Shown: positions 10,452-22,180, counted from the first letter of the stretch. The stretch is DNA of 64,000 nucleotides from Flectonema sp. DT1601 (GCA_964019425.1 OZ025790.1:1302001-1366000); one strand, 5' to 3'. Numbers and translations are program-made. The notes: a model not told the origin generated them from the letters alone.

Positions 10452-13400
10452 ATGAAAAATAAAGTTGATAACCTCGACATAGAAATGGAATCCAGGGGTG
10501 AAGAAGATGAAGAGGAAGAAGAAGAGTCGGAGGGCGATGATGAAGATGCTCACCTTGTGAGCGAATCTGCTGACCTCCAAAACGATCCTATAATTGATTT
10601 CTTTTTGAGAAAATTTAAGGAAATCGAGCGCGCGAAATTAGTCGTTGCGGTTCTTTTATTCATTTCTCTTGGAGCGTTCCTCGCGCTGCTTCCTGCTAGA
10701 ATGTTGAAGGCATCGTACGAATCTGAAGTTCATTTTTCAATTCGAGACGAACACTACACTAATTCTGTCAACGCGCTAAACAACGACTTAGCTGTGTCAA
10801 AACTTACATTCGTTCACATGAGGTGCACGTGGAATCCTACAACCGACACCATCGCTGATTACACTACTCAAAAGAATAACCTTCTGGGTAGCCTATCAAA
10901 ATCGTCAGCAAAATTAAATTTCTCAAACATATTATCACTACAGGAACTTAATAAAGCTTCTCAGTTAATCGACGCTTGGATACCTAAGGCTGATGCGATA
11001 GTACATCGATTGGAATTATTCACCCAAGCCGAGCAGCATAAAAAAAAAGTGTCAGCCGGATTACCTTTATCAGTCACCCTCCAAGAATACCACGAAGACA
11101 TAATTAATATTTGCGAGGTTGAGATTGCGGCTTTGAAAGAAGTTAATTTGATAGTGTTGCAAACACAACAACGGAAAGCGATTGCTACATGGGAAGCGGG
11201 TCTCAACGCATTGCTTCGAGAATCGATCTTATTAACGGAAGCAGAGTACTTAGTACTACTACACGGTACTTCTAAACGCCACATTGAATTAAATAAAGCA
11301 ATCATGAGGTTCAGAGCTGCAATTCAAATGATTCAGAACGTATTAGTGGCGGATCAGGCTGCTGAGTCTTCTGAGACTAACATTTTCCCAACAGTTATCA
11401 ATTCACACATTGCGATATTAACAACTACGTCGTGGGTATCATTATTAAATGAAGAGGAGTCAAGAATAACAGTGATCGCAAGTGATAGAGTCGCTCAGGG
11501 GGTCTCTTCGGATGACTTTCAAACGATCGTAAGCGACTCTCATTCTGTCGGTCACGTCCTTCCAACTCAACCCTTATTGGAGGTTGTTAGGTTGGAAAAA
11601 GAATCTTTTCTAATTGAAAAAAAATTTGGTGTTTCAAACGTCCAGTTCGAATCCCTGTTTTGGATGTCTTTGATAACGTTTTTCTCGTTAGCGGTCATGA
11701 ATGCAGTGCTTCCGGATTGTAAAGGGATAACGAATTTATCATACATGAGTCACGGAATGGTGTACATGGCTATTTTGTTAGGATCCTGTGCTATCATTGC
11801 GAGCCTTATCGTGTCGGCTTCAGAGTTGGAACAAGACCTTCAGAAGGATATGGGTGTGTCTCATAGAACACTTGTTGACACTGCATCCGCAACAAAGAAA
11901 TGGATTCACTGCCTTGTCTTAATTGATGAACACTTGATGTTAGGGACTGAAGACTCACGATTTAAACTAGAGGATTGCTACACAGAGTTGAATGCTATCA
12001 TTGAATTGTTCAACATGAGACTCCCTGATACATTCATTAGAGCAGCTAGAGAGTTATCCAACTTGAGAAGGAGAGCTTTCATACCTGAAGTTAGCATGAC
12101 TGAAGGTGCGATTATGAAAAAGATTCAAAAACTTCAGATTGAAAGCGGGTCTAGAATTGATAAAAAAAGATCTCTACTTACTTCAAGCATAGCTGAAATC
12201 GACGATGATGAAAATAAATTGGGAAATAAACTTTTTGATATTACCATGGCAAGTAATCAGATTACCGGAACAATCTACAAATCGTTAGTCGGAATGACTC
12301 CACATGGAAAAATTGATATCGGAGTTGCTAAGGTGTTTCTCAGTTCTCTAAACCAACAACTCTCTGATAGTCTGAAATCATTACTTTCTGAATCACTAGT
12401 TGGGTCTCACACTACCATTAACAACAGCCTTACTATGCTAAGAGAGGTCGATGACGATATTCACAAGTATTGGGGGGATCTAATTCAAAATGTTGAACGG
12501 TTGTCGGATTTCAAATCACACTCTCCGGTGTTGGAAACTGTTAAAAGCAATCGTTTGGAAATATACAACACGACTTGGCTATTACAAGAACTCGATGCAA
12601 TTATCGGAGATAAGACGGTAGCATCTCAGAATGAAGCGTTGGGTTATTTAGATTCAAAGAGATCTCAAATTCGTCATCTTCGTATTGACGTCAGTTGGGT
12701 AGCAGCTCTCAGCGTCATAATCTGTACCGGATACTGGTATGATTATTTTTTTTTCTTCTTCTGGGAAAATAAAATGGAAACTCTTTTCTTCGTTACTTAG
12801 AAAATTAGTATAATATGCAGTAAATAAAATGGGGCGAAAAGAAGCAGGAGAGTCGTCCGTACTTTTGTCTCTGGGGCGTGCGGACGTCAAGATTTTTCGC
12901 TCGAACGCTTTCATCCTTTTCTTGGGTGGGGGTTTAAGGTTCTTTTTTTTTTTGTAAAAGTGCGGCCTTGGCTCCACTGGTCGGTGTTTCCCGGGAGTGG
13001 AAAGCATGCTTGGGTCAGAGTGTTCCTCGTTGACCGAGGCAGGGTGTGTGCCTCCTGAGGAGAACAAACCCTCGCAACCAGAGCGAAAAAGATGTGTGTG
13101 CATCATAAGTTTTGGCCCGATTTTCCAGGTCCTATCCGTCACCGCAGCGAAGAAGAGAAAATTTTTTAAAGGAAATCAAATAGGGATTTAATATTTCTAT
13201 CGGCACTGAAGGTTACACTTTCTGTTCCTCTTGTTATCTTTGCGTGAGCCTCCTCGGGAATCATTAATTACTTGGTATTTACTACTGGTGGTACTAAATA
13301 CCACGGGAATTTCCACAAGTGGATTACCGCCTTGTTATACTACTATTTTTTCTGTTTTTTTTAAGATAAATCCAATCACTACACACACAGGGCTGTCATA

Positions 13401-13577
13401 TGGATGTCGTTATTTTCCGATTGTGTGTTTTTGCTTCAAGGTTACTTCACTGCGAATACCAACCCGGATGATGAATTACATTCAGACTCTGAAGAAGAAG
13501 AGGAAGGAGAAGAAACGGAAGAAGAAGAAGATTCCGAACTCATCGAAGGAGAACTGTTGGGACGAAAAGGCGACTAA
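10452..13577 (+). CDS. Four-TM protein with two large helical loops and acidic tails (prominin-like layout)
   Basis: The first exon runs 10452-12736. A very acidic N-terminus (Glu/Asp run, residues about 15-32) is followed by TM1 (about 63-82), a helix-rich loop of about 320 residues, a TM hairpin (about 401-423 and 432-458), a second loop of about 285 residues, and TM4 at the exon end (VSWVAALSVIICTGYW). The donor GTATGA follows at 12737. A likely last exon at 13441-13577 encodes another acidic tail (HSDSEEEEEGEETEEEE...) mirroring the N-terminus. Its phase does not fit a direct join, so a middle exon may be missing from this reading. The 12800-13440 stretch between them holds a GC-richer patch of unknown nature. 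Large loop, TM hairpin, large loop is the prominin topology, but I see no decisive sequence motif, so the family is an inference. Confidence 0.6.
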
Positions 13578-13694
13578 ATAATATTATTTTCTGTTCTGTT
13601 ATTTTCTTTTTTTCTCTCTTTTTGCTCTCAATTACACCACCATTTTCCTTCACTCACTATTTACATAGTGGCATATTGTTAAGTTTTTTTTTTT

Positions 13695-13860
13695 TGCATT
13701 TAACAAGTATTGTAAGAACGAAAAAAGAATGTTGGGCAGCACACGTAAACCTACTTTAGCTTTATCAGTTTAAAGTCGGTTCACGGGTTTCGTGACACAA
13801 ACAAAAACATCAACACAGTTACTATTTAATTCTGTAAGATAAAGCCTATTCAGTTTTTTG
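13695..13860 (-). repeat. SINE-like repeat family A, full-length copy
   Basis: Poly(T), then 'gcatttaacaagtattgtaagaacg', 'gttgggcagcac', 'gctttatcagtttaaa' and 'gtcggttcacgggt'. The same order of words occurs at about 44040, 51840 (opposite strand), 55240, 62190 and 63360. Read on the minus strand the unit ends in poly(A), as retroposed short elements do. Confidence 0.65.
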
Positions 13861-14030
13861 TTTGCCCCCTTTTTTAAAATCTCTTAAGTTTTTTTTTTTT
13901 TTTTCATAAACAAAAAAAGGGTACTATTTTGAACAAACGTGTTATTGCTTATCTTTCATTCAAAAGGGAGGAGAAAAAAAAAAAGAAGGGGAAAAAAAAA
14001 ATAAAAATAAAAATTGATATAAATGTTCCG

Positions 14031-17000
14031 ATGACTACCAACAATCCAATTATAGACAACATCCAAACAAACGACAACAACAACGATGCAGCTTTCGGAG
14101 AAGTGTTTTTAAAGTATTTAATTAACGTCAGAGACGCTGTTATTGGTGCCACCATTGAACGAGATCGAGTGTTAGAATATGCTCCTCCTAGTGTGAAGTT
14201 AGAGTTTGAGGTTTTACTAAAAAGAGATATTCTTCAACTATTACTAGACGTTAGTCGGAAAGCCAGAGTAACAGACGTAGAACAAGTTGCTGTTGGGGAG
14301 AATGTGTCTTCGTCAAACACGATGGAGATTCTGACAGGTATCAATTCGGTACTCAGAGAAGAAAATGAAAAACTAATTAGAGAATCCCAACAATCTTCTT
14401 CAGTTATCAAGTCTCTTGAAGGACAAGTCACTCGTCGGCAACAACAAATATCAGACCAGAGAACACAATTTCTACGTCAACTTCTACAAAAGGAAGACTC
14501 CTCTCTGTCAGCCAGGAGAGGTCATCAAACAGAATCCTACTGGTCAGAGATGTCCATATCTGATGACGAGAGAACTAGAGACAAACATTCAGCAGACCAA
14601 ATAACTCAGCTAAAAGAAAAGTTCAACCAGGAAAAAGATTTATTAGAAGCAAGAAGGAAAGAACAGGTTTGTCGCTCAATCGTTTTTTTTTCTTCTTTCC
14701 ATGATGTGTTGAGTGGGAAAGAAAAAAAGGAGGAAAAAAACAGGTAACGGACCTTCGCTGCCAGCTTCAAGAAGCAGAGGCAAAATATCTGAGTGCCATG
14801 AGCACCATGCGGAAGAGTGACAGCTTCAGGACCCCAGTAGTAAATAATTTATCCGCATTCTCCAATGACATTCCTGGTGAAAATATAAACGGAAGGCATT
14901 GTCCACCACCAGTTCCGATATCCGTGCCGGGATCCGGTGTTGATGCTGTTACCCAGACGGAGGAAGACGTTTTAGAAAAATTATTCGTTCGGGAATCGAA
15001 CTTGGCGGAGACAAGCTTTTCGGATGAAGAAAATTCGATGTCGGAGTTGCCGGCGATAACTCTCTCTAATGAGAAGGATAATCCTATTGTAATAGAAAAC
15101 ACTTTGTCGAGTAGTCTCCTCGAACCTTTTGAGTCAGACGATTCGCAGGGAAGTTGCACCGAATCGTCGACTGACAGCGAACCCGATGAAGAATCGGCCG
15201 AAACAAATTCAACTCTAGATCCACATCGAGCTCCTACCAGCAGTGGCGACAATGCAAGCACCATTTCTGTTAAACCGGTGAGTGCTGAGGCTGACCATTC
15301 TGAGGACTCACCACAGGCACCCGACGTTGATACTGAACCGCTCTCACCTCAAGGAAGCTTCCAACAGAATACTGTTTCTGGGAAAACTACTACACCTGAA
15401 ACCAACCTGTCTGATGATTGTTTACGAAGTGGTGTTCAGCATCCTAATGATAACAAAGATAGCGGGAAGGAATCTCCTCCTGCGAAACCAAAAAAGAAAC
15501 CCGTTCCGAAAAAGAATAAGAAACATAATCCTTCAAGAAGGATTCTAACCCGAGCAGTCAAGGTGGAACGGACAAACGTCTCGGATGAGACCAATTCTGT
15601 TGAGATGAGCGCACAACCGAAGAAATTTACGTCTGGAGGGAAAATCAGCTCGGTTAAGAGTCAAATGCAACTTCAACAAGCGAAGTTGGATGAAGCGAAG
15701 AATAAAAAAGAAATAAATCGTCTAAAGGCAGAGCTTACTTCAAAAGATCGCATTCTAACACAAGTCCTCTCAGACATAACTGATTTAAACAGCAGTACTG
15801 AAGAGGTTAGTGAAGTGACATTAGCACCCGCGCTCCATCAACGACTTGAAAAATATCGAGAGACAAAAAATGAATTGTCTCAGGCGATGGGAGAGTATTC
15901 ATCATTAAGAGATGAGGTTTCAACAATGAAAAATACGATAAAAAAACTACACACCCCAAGTGAACAAGTTTGTCAAGAATCTGACACTACTTACTTAGCA
16001 AACACGATCAGTAATCTTCAATCTGAACTGCAACTAAAGACAGACATGTTGAGAGAATGCAACACTGAATTAAACAAACTACGAGGAGACGTTCAAACCT
16101 TACAAGGGTCATTAGGATACAGACTCAGTCTGATTAATGTTAACGTCGTTGATAAGCTCCGTAACTCTGTTGAATCCGCGGAAATGACTGAAGAACTCTA
16201 CCGTGTTAGTGGTTGGACTCTTCTTGCAATGGGAATGCGATACAGTCGAATACTTGACAGTGCTGTAGAAGTAATTAGAGAAGATAGATCTTTATTTGGG
16301 AGTACTGCTTCTTTAAGAAGGTCTCAGAAAGCTGTAGAGATATTGGAACATCGCTGTACAGTTTTGATGAATTCACAACGATCAGAACGGTGTCGGTTAA
16401 AAAACATTTCAAACAGAAACTGGGACAGAGTCCTCTACTACGCCAGATCTGTTGTAACTCCAAAAGCTCCTCAGCAACTTCCTCAAAGAACTCCTTCAGT
16501 TGCTTCTCATGTTCGACCATCGTCTGCACCTGCGACACGAAATCCCTTTTCAAGAACACCCGACACGCTTCACAGAGCACCACACACACCACAGCCTACT
16601 CATTATCCAATTGTTCCTATTTTACACAAGGATGACACTAAAGGGACTGGGGCTGCTGGATATTCACCAAATCCACCTCCTCTTAATAGTAGACCTTCTA
16701 GGTATGTTTTTTTGTTTTTTTTGAAGGCGAAGAAAATAAAATGGTCAAAGGTCAAGGTCGCTATGGAATTAATTTTGCTCTTGCGATGTGTTGGTGGTGG
16801 ATTCTAAGACCGATAATGCCTTTTGTTCTAATTAATGCCAAACCGTTGGTGTTCAACTCGCTGTGTCGAATTTAAGATCATAATGGGATATAACAATCAA
16901 TCTGAATTTTATTTTTTTTTTGCAACATGTATTGTAAACCAAACAGTGCTCCCATAACGAATCGCAAGGCTTCAAAAGTACAATCAGCACACAGTAAGAG

Positions 17001-17157
17001 AGAACAAGTTCTTAGCCTGATTTACAAAGACAGAAGGATTGCAGAAGAACATTCTATGAACGACAGGAGGAAGAACGCATTGTCATCACTACATCCAGTC
17101 TTCTCAGACTCTGCTAAGATATTTCGATTAGTGGCTTCGAAGAATGAAACGGTGTGA
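14031..17157 (+). CDS. Three-exon coiled-coil protein, function unknown
   Basis: Exons are 14031-14666, 14744-16701 and 16947-17157. The introns start GTTTGT and GTATGT and end in AACAG and AAACAG, with phases 0 and 2. Spliced, they give about 934 residues. I chose the ATG at 14031 because upstream in-frame sequence is a poly-Lys artefact of an A-run. The N-terminal 130 residues are helical. A coiled coil follows (about 130-215), then an acidic Ser-rich region, a basic Pro/Lys block (KPKKKPVPKKNKK), a second long coiled coil (about 475-650) and a Pro-rich tail. The layout suits a cytoskeletal or flagellar scaffold, but no family is recognised. Part of exon 1 is duplicated at 4581-4727. Confidence 0.75.
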
Positions 17158-17311
17158 TGATAAAAAGTTATCTAATATTTGTTTTGTTACAATCACCAGT
17201 TACCCGTTAATTATTTTTTCTTAAGTATTTTTAGAATCTGGTTGATTTCATTTTGTTTCATCCTAATACGTTCATTCTCGAAACAGATTTTTGCTCTGAA
17301 CCCTTTCTAAT

Positions 17312-18091
17312 ATGAAGGCCATCGCTACCCTGATCACAGCGGTTGTCGCAGCTGCCCAAGCCCAAGACTCGCCTGCCCTGCAGGCAGCCCTGGCCCAGTA
17401 CCCGACAGACGTCTGCTGGTGCCTGTTCGGGACGCCTGACACGAGCAGCGCGGCAACAGTGAGCAGCGGAACGTTGATTGCTCTCGGGGGCGGGCAGGTG
17501 GCCAACTACATGCCTGGCTGGATTGACCCGGAAACCGCTGGTTCGAGGTTCTTCCACATTCCCGAATCCCAGATCCTGAACGCTGCGTACATCCCGCCAT
17601 GGAACATCGCGTCGGGTTCGTTCATGAGGTTCTGGTGCGCGGACCACCCGTCGATAAAGATGTGCGACATCTACATCAACATCTACAAGTGTGCGGGATG
17701 CGAGGCCGGGCTAAACGCGGATTTCAGGAACTACCTAGTGACCGAGGGTTGGACTCCTTCGCAGTGCGGGCCGAAGTTCATCAGCGACGCGGGGGAGGAC
17801 AAGCACAAGTTCATGTCGTTCAGGAAGCAGGTTCCGAGGAACCACCTCGAGAGAGTCGACATCGATTCGAACGTGAGGCTGATGTTCGCGTCGATGAGCA
17901 GCGAGGGCGTGGACTGCTCGGGTCTCTCGCTTGCGAAATGCGAGACCTCGGGATACGACCAGTGCAGAATCATCAACGGAGTGTGTGTTGACGACTGGTG
18001 CCCAAGGATGCTACAGGGTCCTTGCATTCCTCCGTTGTGTGGCAGTGGAGGATGCACCAAGTGTGCTCTGGCAGAGGCGGCCTTTCAGTAG
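17312..18091 (+). CDS. Secreted cysteine-rich protein, GC-rich gene
   Basis: 259 residues starting with a clear signal peptide (MKAIATLITAVVAAAQAQ, cleavage after AQA likely). The mature part has about 20 cysteines, including CWC, the pairs CAGCEAG and CGSGGCTKC, and a C-terminal CxxxxC cluster. No TM segment follows, so it is probably secreted or vacuolar. Third codon positions are strongly G/C, unlike the AT-rich neighbours, which suggests high expression or foreign origin. Its promoter region and first codons are duplicated at 4735-4884. No known family recognised. Confidence 0.8.
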   Translation: MKAIATLITAVVAAAQAQDSPALQAALAQYPTDVCWCLFGTPDTSSAATVSSGTLIALGGGQVANYMPGWIDPETAGSRFFHIPESQILNAAYIPPWNIASGSFMRFWCADHPSIKMCDIYINIYKCAGCEAGLNADFRNYLVTEGWTPSQCGPKFISDAGEDKHKFMSFRKQVPRNHLERVDIDSNVRLMFASMSSEGVDCSGLSLAKCETSGYDQCRIINGVCVDDWCPRMLQGPCIPPLCGSGGCTKCALAEAAFQ

Positions 18092-18798
18092 GACGATGGA
18101 GACGCGACGGCGTCGCAAACAATTACTGGCACACTAACTTCTTGTCAACGCACCAAACGTTCTTCGTTTGTCGATTTGTTTTCCCGAGTTCAACTTGTTT
18201 CCCACCAGCCCGTTGTTCTTTTCCGAGAAAAAAGTGAACTGAAACCTTTTCCGTCCTTTTTATCGATAATTGGGCCGTGGTGAAGAGACATGTGTTTCCG
18301 TTTATTTTGTGTTCGATGGCACTCTTTTCCCCTTTTTGTGCTCCAAAAGATGGAAAAAAAAGAAGAAGAAAAATTCAATGAGATAGGCAGCGCTCAGTTT
18401 TTGACATCTTCTGATGTCTTCTGAAGGAAGTCTTTCTCATATGAAAAAAATGAAGTCAGAGAGTTGTTTTTCTTGCCAAAAAAGCCTCATTATTGTTCCT
18501 CAGTTGTATTCTGCGTCTCTGCAAGGAAAAACATTTTTGAGTTGTATTCTGCGTCTCTGTAAGGAACAACATTTTTGGTAACCCTTTTTTTTTTTTTTTT
18601 GAATTGCTTCCTCGCCTTTTATTCAGACACACCCTCCCTTCTGCGGACCGTATGCTGCTGGTTACGCATGTTACAGGTTACGCATTGCATCAGGCTATTT
18701 TTCAGTTTCTGGATTAGTCCTGTCTGTCTTGTTAGTTGAGTTCTGCTTTTCCTCACAGCTTCTTTCTCAAAACAGCCCAGGTGAGATATAAATAAAAG
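18092..18798. other. Intergenic spacer with a short tandem duplication
   Basis: No gene is seen. A 38-39 bp unit beginning 'gttgtattctgcgtctctg' is present twice (18502-18539 and 18541-18578) with two or three differences. A polypyrimidine stretch and several AG dinucleotides precede the next ATG, suitable for 5' splicing. Confidence 0.5.
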
Positions 18799-19827
18799 AT
18801 GCACTCACCAATGACTAGAAAGAGTTGCAAACTTCAACCGTTGGAATTGAAATGTAATTGGCTTCCAAAGGTTGAGCCGTTGACACCGACACCACCACCG
18901 CTACCACCACCACCACCTGTTGAAGATAAAGTAATTAAGAGAAAAAGACGCTTTGTTGGAGTTGCTCCAAGAAAACCATTGTTGTTGAAGTCACTCTCTC
19001 CTAACAAGCTTCCTGTCATTCCGGCTGTCCTAGAAATCAAACAAGGAATGTGGGTAAAAACAATACAAGAAAACCTAACAAGAGAATTAGGAAAGTATTC
19101 ATTGAATTTAACATCGGGTGGGATGAGTTATCAGGACTCTGAAGATAGAATCGAAATTTTTAAAAAAATTTGTTTGGATGCTATCGTTGCTTGTAGTACT
19201 GTTTATTCACCTTTGTTGAAACTGTTATCAGATGAATACGATCGGCATTTTAAAATTACAAAGTCTTTAGTACTAAAAAAAGATAAATTAAATACTGAAC
19301 TTCTTCATAAAAATGGTGAGTTATCATCAACGATTGATAATTTGCAAAGAGAGAGTGAACTTCTTGATTCGAAATCATTGAGAAAACAAAGACATAGCAG
19401 CACCGAATGGAAATTAAATGAGGCAATGCAAGAGTTGAAGAAATTAAAAAATGAACAGACTCTCTCTGAACCACAGCAGTTTGAAGCCAGCACACATTTA
19501 TCAATGTTATACGATAATGATGTTCTAAAAGAAGAAATTGAGTCGTTGAAAAAACTTCATGAAGAAGCTACATTGTCACTGGAGCTAATAAGAATGCGAG
19601 ACAACCAAATTAAAAAACGTCGGAGAGCCCTCGCTCCCCTTGTCGAGAGGGGAGGTAAACAAATTGATATAAAGGGAATCTTAATGCAAAACACAGTACC
19701 GTCAGTTGTTGAAAGTGCAAACGCTGAAACTCAAACTGGATTTTACACCCCTGAGACTTCTCCTCTGAGTGTTAAACCCGAAATGCCAAGACTCACTTTT
19801 ACATTTGGAGATGAGCAAATCACATAA
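18799..19827 (+). CDS. Coiled-coil protein resembling the N-terminal domain of TSNAXIP1
   Basis: 342 residues. A basic, proline-rich head (TPTPPPLPPPPP) is followed at about 75-160 by a helical region with KTIQENLTRELGKYS and VYSPLLKLLSDEYDRHF. This pattern recalls the TSNAXIP1 N-terminal domain (translin-associated factor X-interacting protein), in which 'Y.PLL..I..EY' is typical. A coiled coil runs from about 160 to 285. In animals the family is linked to cilia and sperm. The assignment rests on motif memory only. Confidence 0.6.
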   Translation: MHSPMTRKSCKLQPLELKCNWLPKVEPLTPTPPPLPPPPPVEDKVIKRKRRFVGVAPRKPLLLKSLSPNKLPVIPAVLEIKQGMWVKTIQENLTRELGKYSLNLTSGGMSYQDSEDRIEIFKKICLDAIVACSTVYSPLLKLLSDEYDRHFKITKSLVLKKDKLNTELLHKNGELSSTIDNLQRESELLDSKSLRKQRHSSTEWKLNEAMQELKKLKNEQTLSEPQQFEASTHLSMLYDNDVLKEEIESLKKLHEEATLSLELIRMRDNQIKKRRRALAPLVERGGKQIDIKGILMQNTVPSVVESANAETQTGFYTPETSPLSVKPEMPRLTFTFGDEQIT

Positions 19828-19953
19828 AATTGTTATTATTCATTTACACCATTTCTATTCTCTCTCTCCAAATCAAAAAAAAAACCCCCCAAAACAAAGA
19901 CAGTCTTCAAAAAATCAAATATTTCTATCAAAAACAGGTCCCCCCACACAAAA

Positions 19954-21504
19954 ATGTCTCGTCCCCTTGAAGCAGAAGACTTAATGGATGATTTAATGCA
20001 TGGTGAGGGTATCTTGGGATCGTTTTTTTCAATAATTTGGTACAAAGGACTGGGTAAGAGAATGCATAAACTAATTGGAATAAACATCCCTGATACCATA
20101 ATCTACCTTTATTCTAAGCCTTTACATTGGTTTTTTTCATCGAAATCTGGGGAGATAAAGAAGAAATCAAGAGGGAAACTGAACAGCAAGCACATTGAAG
20201 AACAGTTTTTAAAAAATGGGACATCTGTGAGTAATGTAAAAGCTTCGTATTTTATGTCACGACCCAGTGATGCTAAGACAGATGCCCAACACGCTCAAAT
20301 AACATACACTTATGGAAATGATTTGAGAAAATTTTTACAAGAAGATAAACCAAATGGAGTTCTTCAGCTGTTTTTTGATCCAAAACCAGAAGCAGCGAGG
20401 GAAGGAACCGCTGTTAGAAATAGCTTAGTTCAAACAACTTGGTCTCCTGGATGTTTTTTTATCGAAAAACGAGTTAATAAATACAGATTGGACACACACA
20501 AAGTACCAATAGAAATCAGAGCAGCAACATTTGATGATTACCAAAATACAGAAACTATTCCACTCGTCTCTGATAGTGTTGCTGCATCCTTTCAACGGGT
20601 TTGCCAGTTGATAGCAGAACATGTTCGGGTTGTGTTTCGATATAAACTTGCATCTTTGGTTTTAAACTTTAAGATAGATAAAAACGATACTATTTGGTTG
20701 CTGTGGTGTTCCTCTATCAGGATAGTTTCGGAAGAAAATCCCAGCAAAGCTCTCACCGCAACAACAGTACCGCCACTTCAACACTACACCAAGGAACAGA
20801 AGGAACGATTAGTTGCAAATGGAAAACGACGTGAAAATCAACGAAGTAAACGACGACAACTTGAAGACGCTCTACGAACAGCAGAAGAATCTCACCAATG
20901 TCCCCTTTGTCTTCATAAATACCCAGGTAATGAGCTGTGTGTGGTACTCACAAAGTCAATATTGGCAGCTTTAGGAGGTGATCAAAATTCAGTTGAAAGC
21001 ATTCCTGCTCCCATTCGACTTATATCTCCTGGACTTGATCTGACTGAATACCTCGAGGTCAGAGATAAAATGTCATTTTTGAATTCCCCAGTTAAAGTTT
21101 GTTGTATTTGCCTGCAAGGATTGGTGAAGTGTGCGTCTGGTGCAGGTCCACGTCAGCTTTTGGGAAAGAAAATGTTAGCGTCTTCTAGCAGGTTAAAGAT
21201 TTCATATGACCACATGCCTTCAACAAAACATCTCTCTCCATTGATTAAGTCAGGATCAATAAAAAATCCTTCTTCGCTGGAGTACTACAAATATGATTCT
21301 CGAGGTCTTGCAACAAAGCTGGGGTATGCAACACTTCGGGATCAACCTGTTGGTTGCTTGGGGAAGGCAGCCCTTGATTCATACCAACTGCTGTCATCCG
21401 AGATTAAGGAATCCCTCAACAAGCACACCTCATCACTAATCAAGATAAAGGTAAATGGTTTTGAGGATATTATTACTCCAAGCACTACTCCGAGACAACT
21501 TTAG
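19954..21504 (+). CDS. Conserved-looking protein with two CxxC pairs, function unknown
   Basis: 516 residues, single exon, with AG and a C-rich tract shortly before the ATG. The central part has IWLLWCSSIRIV in a beta-rich context. It is followed by a basic linker and two CxxC pairs (CPLC at about 314, CCIC at about 387) that could bind zinc. No membrane segment or signal peptide is obvious. I do not recognise the family. The even codon use and lack of low-complexity sequence argue that it is a real gene. Confidence 0.75.
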   Translation: MSRPLEAEDLMDDLMHGEGILGSFFSIIWYKGLGKRMHKLIGINIPDTIIYLYSKPLHWFFSSKSGEIKKKSRGKLNSKHIEEQFLKNGTSVSNVKASYFMSRPSDAKTDAQHAQITYTYGNDLRKFLQEDKPNGVLQLFFDPKPEAAREGTAVRNSLVQTTWSPGCFFIEKRVNKYRLDTHKVPIEIRAATFDDYQNTETIPLVSDSVAASFQRVCQLIAEHVRVVFRYKLASLVLNFKIDKNDTIWLLWCSSIRIVSEENPSKALTATTVPPLQHYTKEQKERLVANGKRRENQRSKRRQLEDALRTAEESHQCPLCLHKYPGNELCVVLTKSILAALGGDQNSVESIPAPIRLISPGLDLTEYLEVRDKMSFLNSPVKVCCICLQGLVKCASGAGPRQLLGKKMLASSSRLKISYDHMPSTKHLSPLIKSGSIKNPSSLEYYKYDSRGLATKLGYATLRDQPVGCLGKAALDSYQLLSSEIKESLNKHTSSLIKIKVNGFEDIITPSTTPRQL

Positions 21505-21633
21505 CAGTTTTCTACTTTTACACGCTGCTTTTTCAAGCAAGCATTCATTTTCATCATTTCACATTCTGTTTTGAAGTGCCAAACTAACATTTTCTCAATC
21601 CAGGTCCGCACCTAATTATTTAGGAACCGTCAA

Positions 21634-21643
21634 GTTCAATTCC
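21634..21643 (+). promoter_or_regulatory. B-box element upstream of U4
   Basis: GTTCAATTCC, a permitted B-box variant, begins 87 nt before the inferred U4 start. Confidence 0.8.
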
Positions 21644-21720
21644 CGGTGGGGGCAGTCTCCCGGACCAGAAATCCGCAAGGTTGTCGATGGGGTCAAAAAA
21701 AATGAAGACTATTTGAGGTT

Positions 21721-21862
21721 ATCCTTGCGCTCGGGAAGAATCTACAGACAATGACCTAACAGGGATGTCGTAGAGAAATTGCTGGTTGAAAACTACCCAA
21801 TTGCCCGTTTGGCAGCGCTTCGGTGCTGACCAAACAATTTCTGTAACTGCCACTTGGCAGTC
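21721..21862 (+). ncRNA. U4 spliceosomal snRNA
   Basis: The start AUCCUUGCGC is exactly complementary to the invariant GCGCAAGGAU of U6 (U4/U6 stem II). An AAUGA...GGGAU internal loop of k-turn type follows. AUUGCUGGUUGAAAACU, the U4/U6 stem I side, matches fungal U4 closely. A hairpin (GGCAGCGCUUCGGUGCUGACC), an Sm-like site AAUUUCUG and a final stem CUGCCACUUGGCAG complete it. TCTTTT follows. This is the only U4 in the window. It was located by looking 87 nt downstream of a B box. Confidence 0.9.
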
Positions 21863-21934
21863 TTTTAATTTCCTGTTTGTAACAATTCTTCCTTGAGAAT
21901 TTTTTTCAAATTTCTAAGAATGAACAGGCGTCAA

Positions 21935-21944
21935 GTTCGATTCC
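21935..21944 (+). promoter_or_regulatory. B-box element upstream of U1 (cluster II)
   Basis: GTTCGATTCC begins 86 nt before U1 copy 2. Confidence 0.85.
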
Positions 21945-22020
21945 GGGTCGAAGCATGATAAACTAGCTGATTGTAAAATTATCGGCCTCCTGGAAAGCTT
22001 TTGAAGGATATTTTGAGAAG

Positions 22021-22180
22021 TACATACCTGATTGGTGTCTGGCCTGATCACGTAGGGTGCCGACATAACAACGGTCCTTGCATTGCACTTCGCTTGGAAC
22101 GTTGTTAGGGGGCTGGTTTCGGCTGGCTTCCCACAATGAAATTTTTGGTAGCGGTGGTGCTGCGCTTGCGCAAACCCACC
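22021..22180 (+). ncRNA. U1 spliceosomal snRNA, copy 2
   Basis: Identical or nearly so to the copy at 4997 over 160 nt, with the same UACAUACCUG 5' end, Sm site AAUUUUUGG and terminal hairpin, and followed by a T9 run. The upstream 86 nt is also conserved, with one C/T difference near 22002. Confidence 0.95.

Noticed and set aside
11645-11654. GTTCGAATCC word identical to the snRNA B box
   Set aside because: It lies inside the four-TM protein coding sequence (encodes QFESL). Nothing snRNA-like begins 86-87 bases downstream, and no T-run follows at a suitable place.
13929-14030. Upstream extension of the coiled-coil gene
   Set aside because: It starts at a non-ATG codon and is mostly Lys from an A-run. 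The ATG at 14031 is the first natural start.
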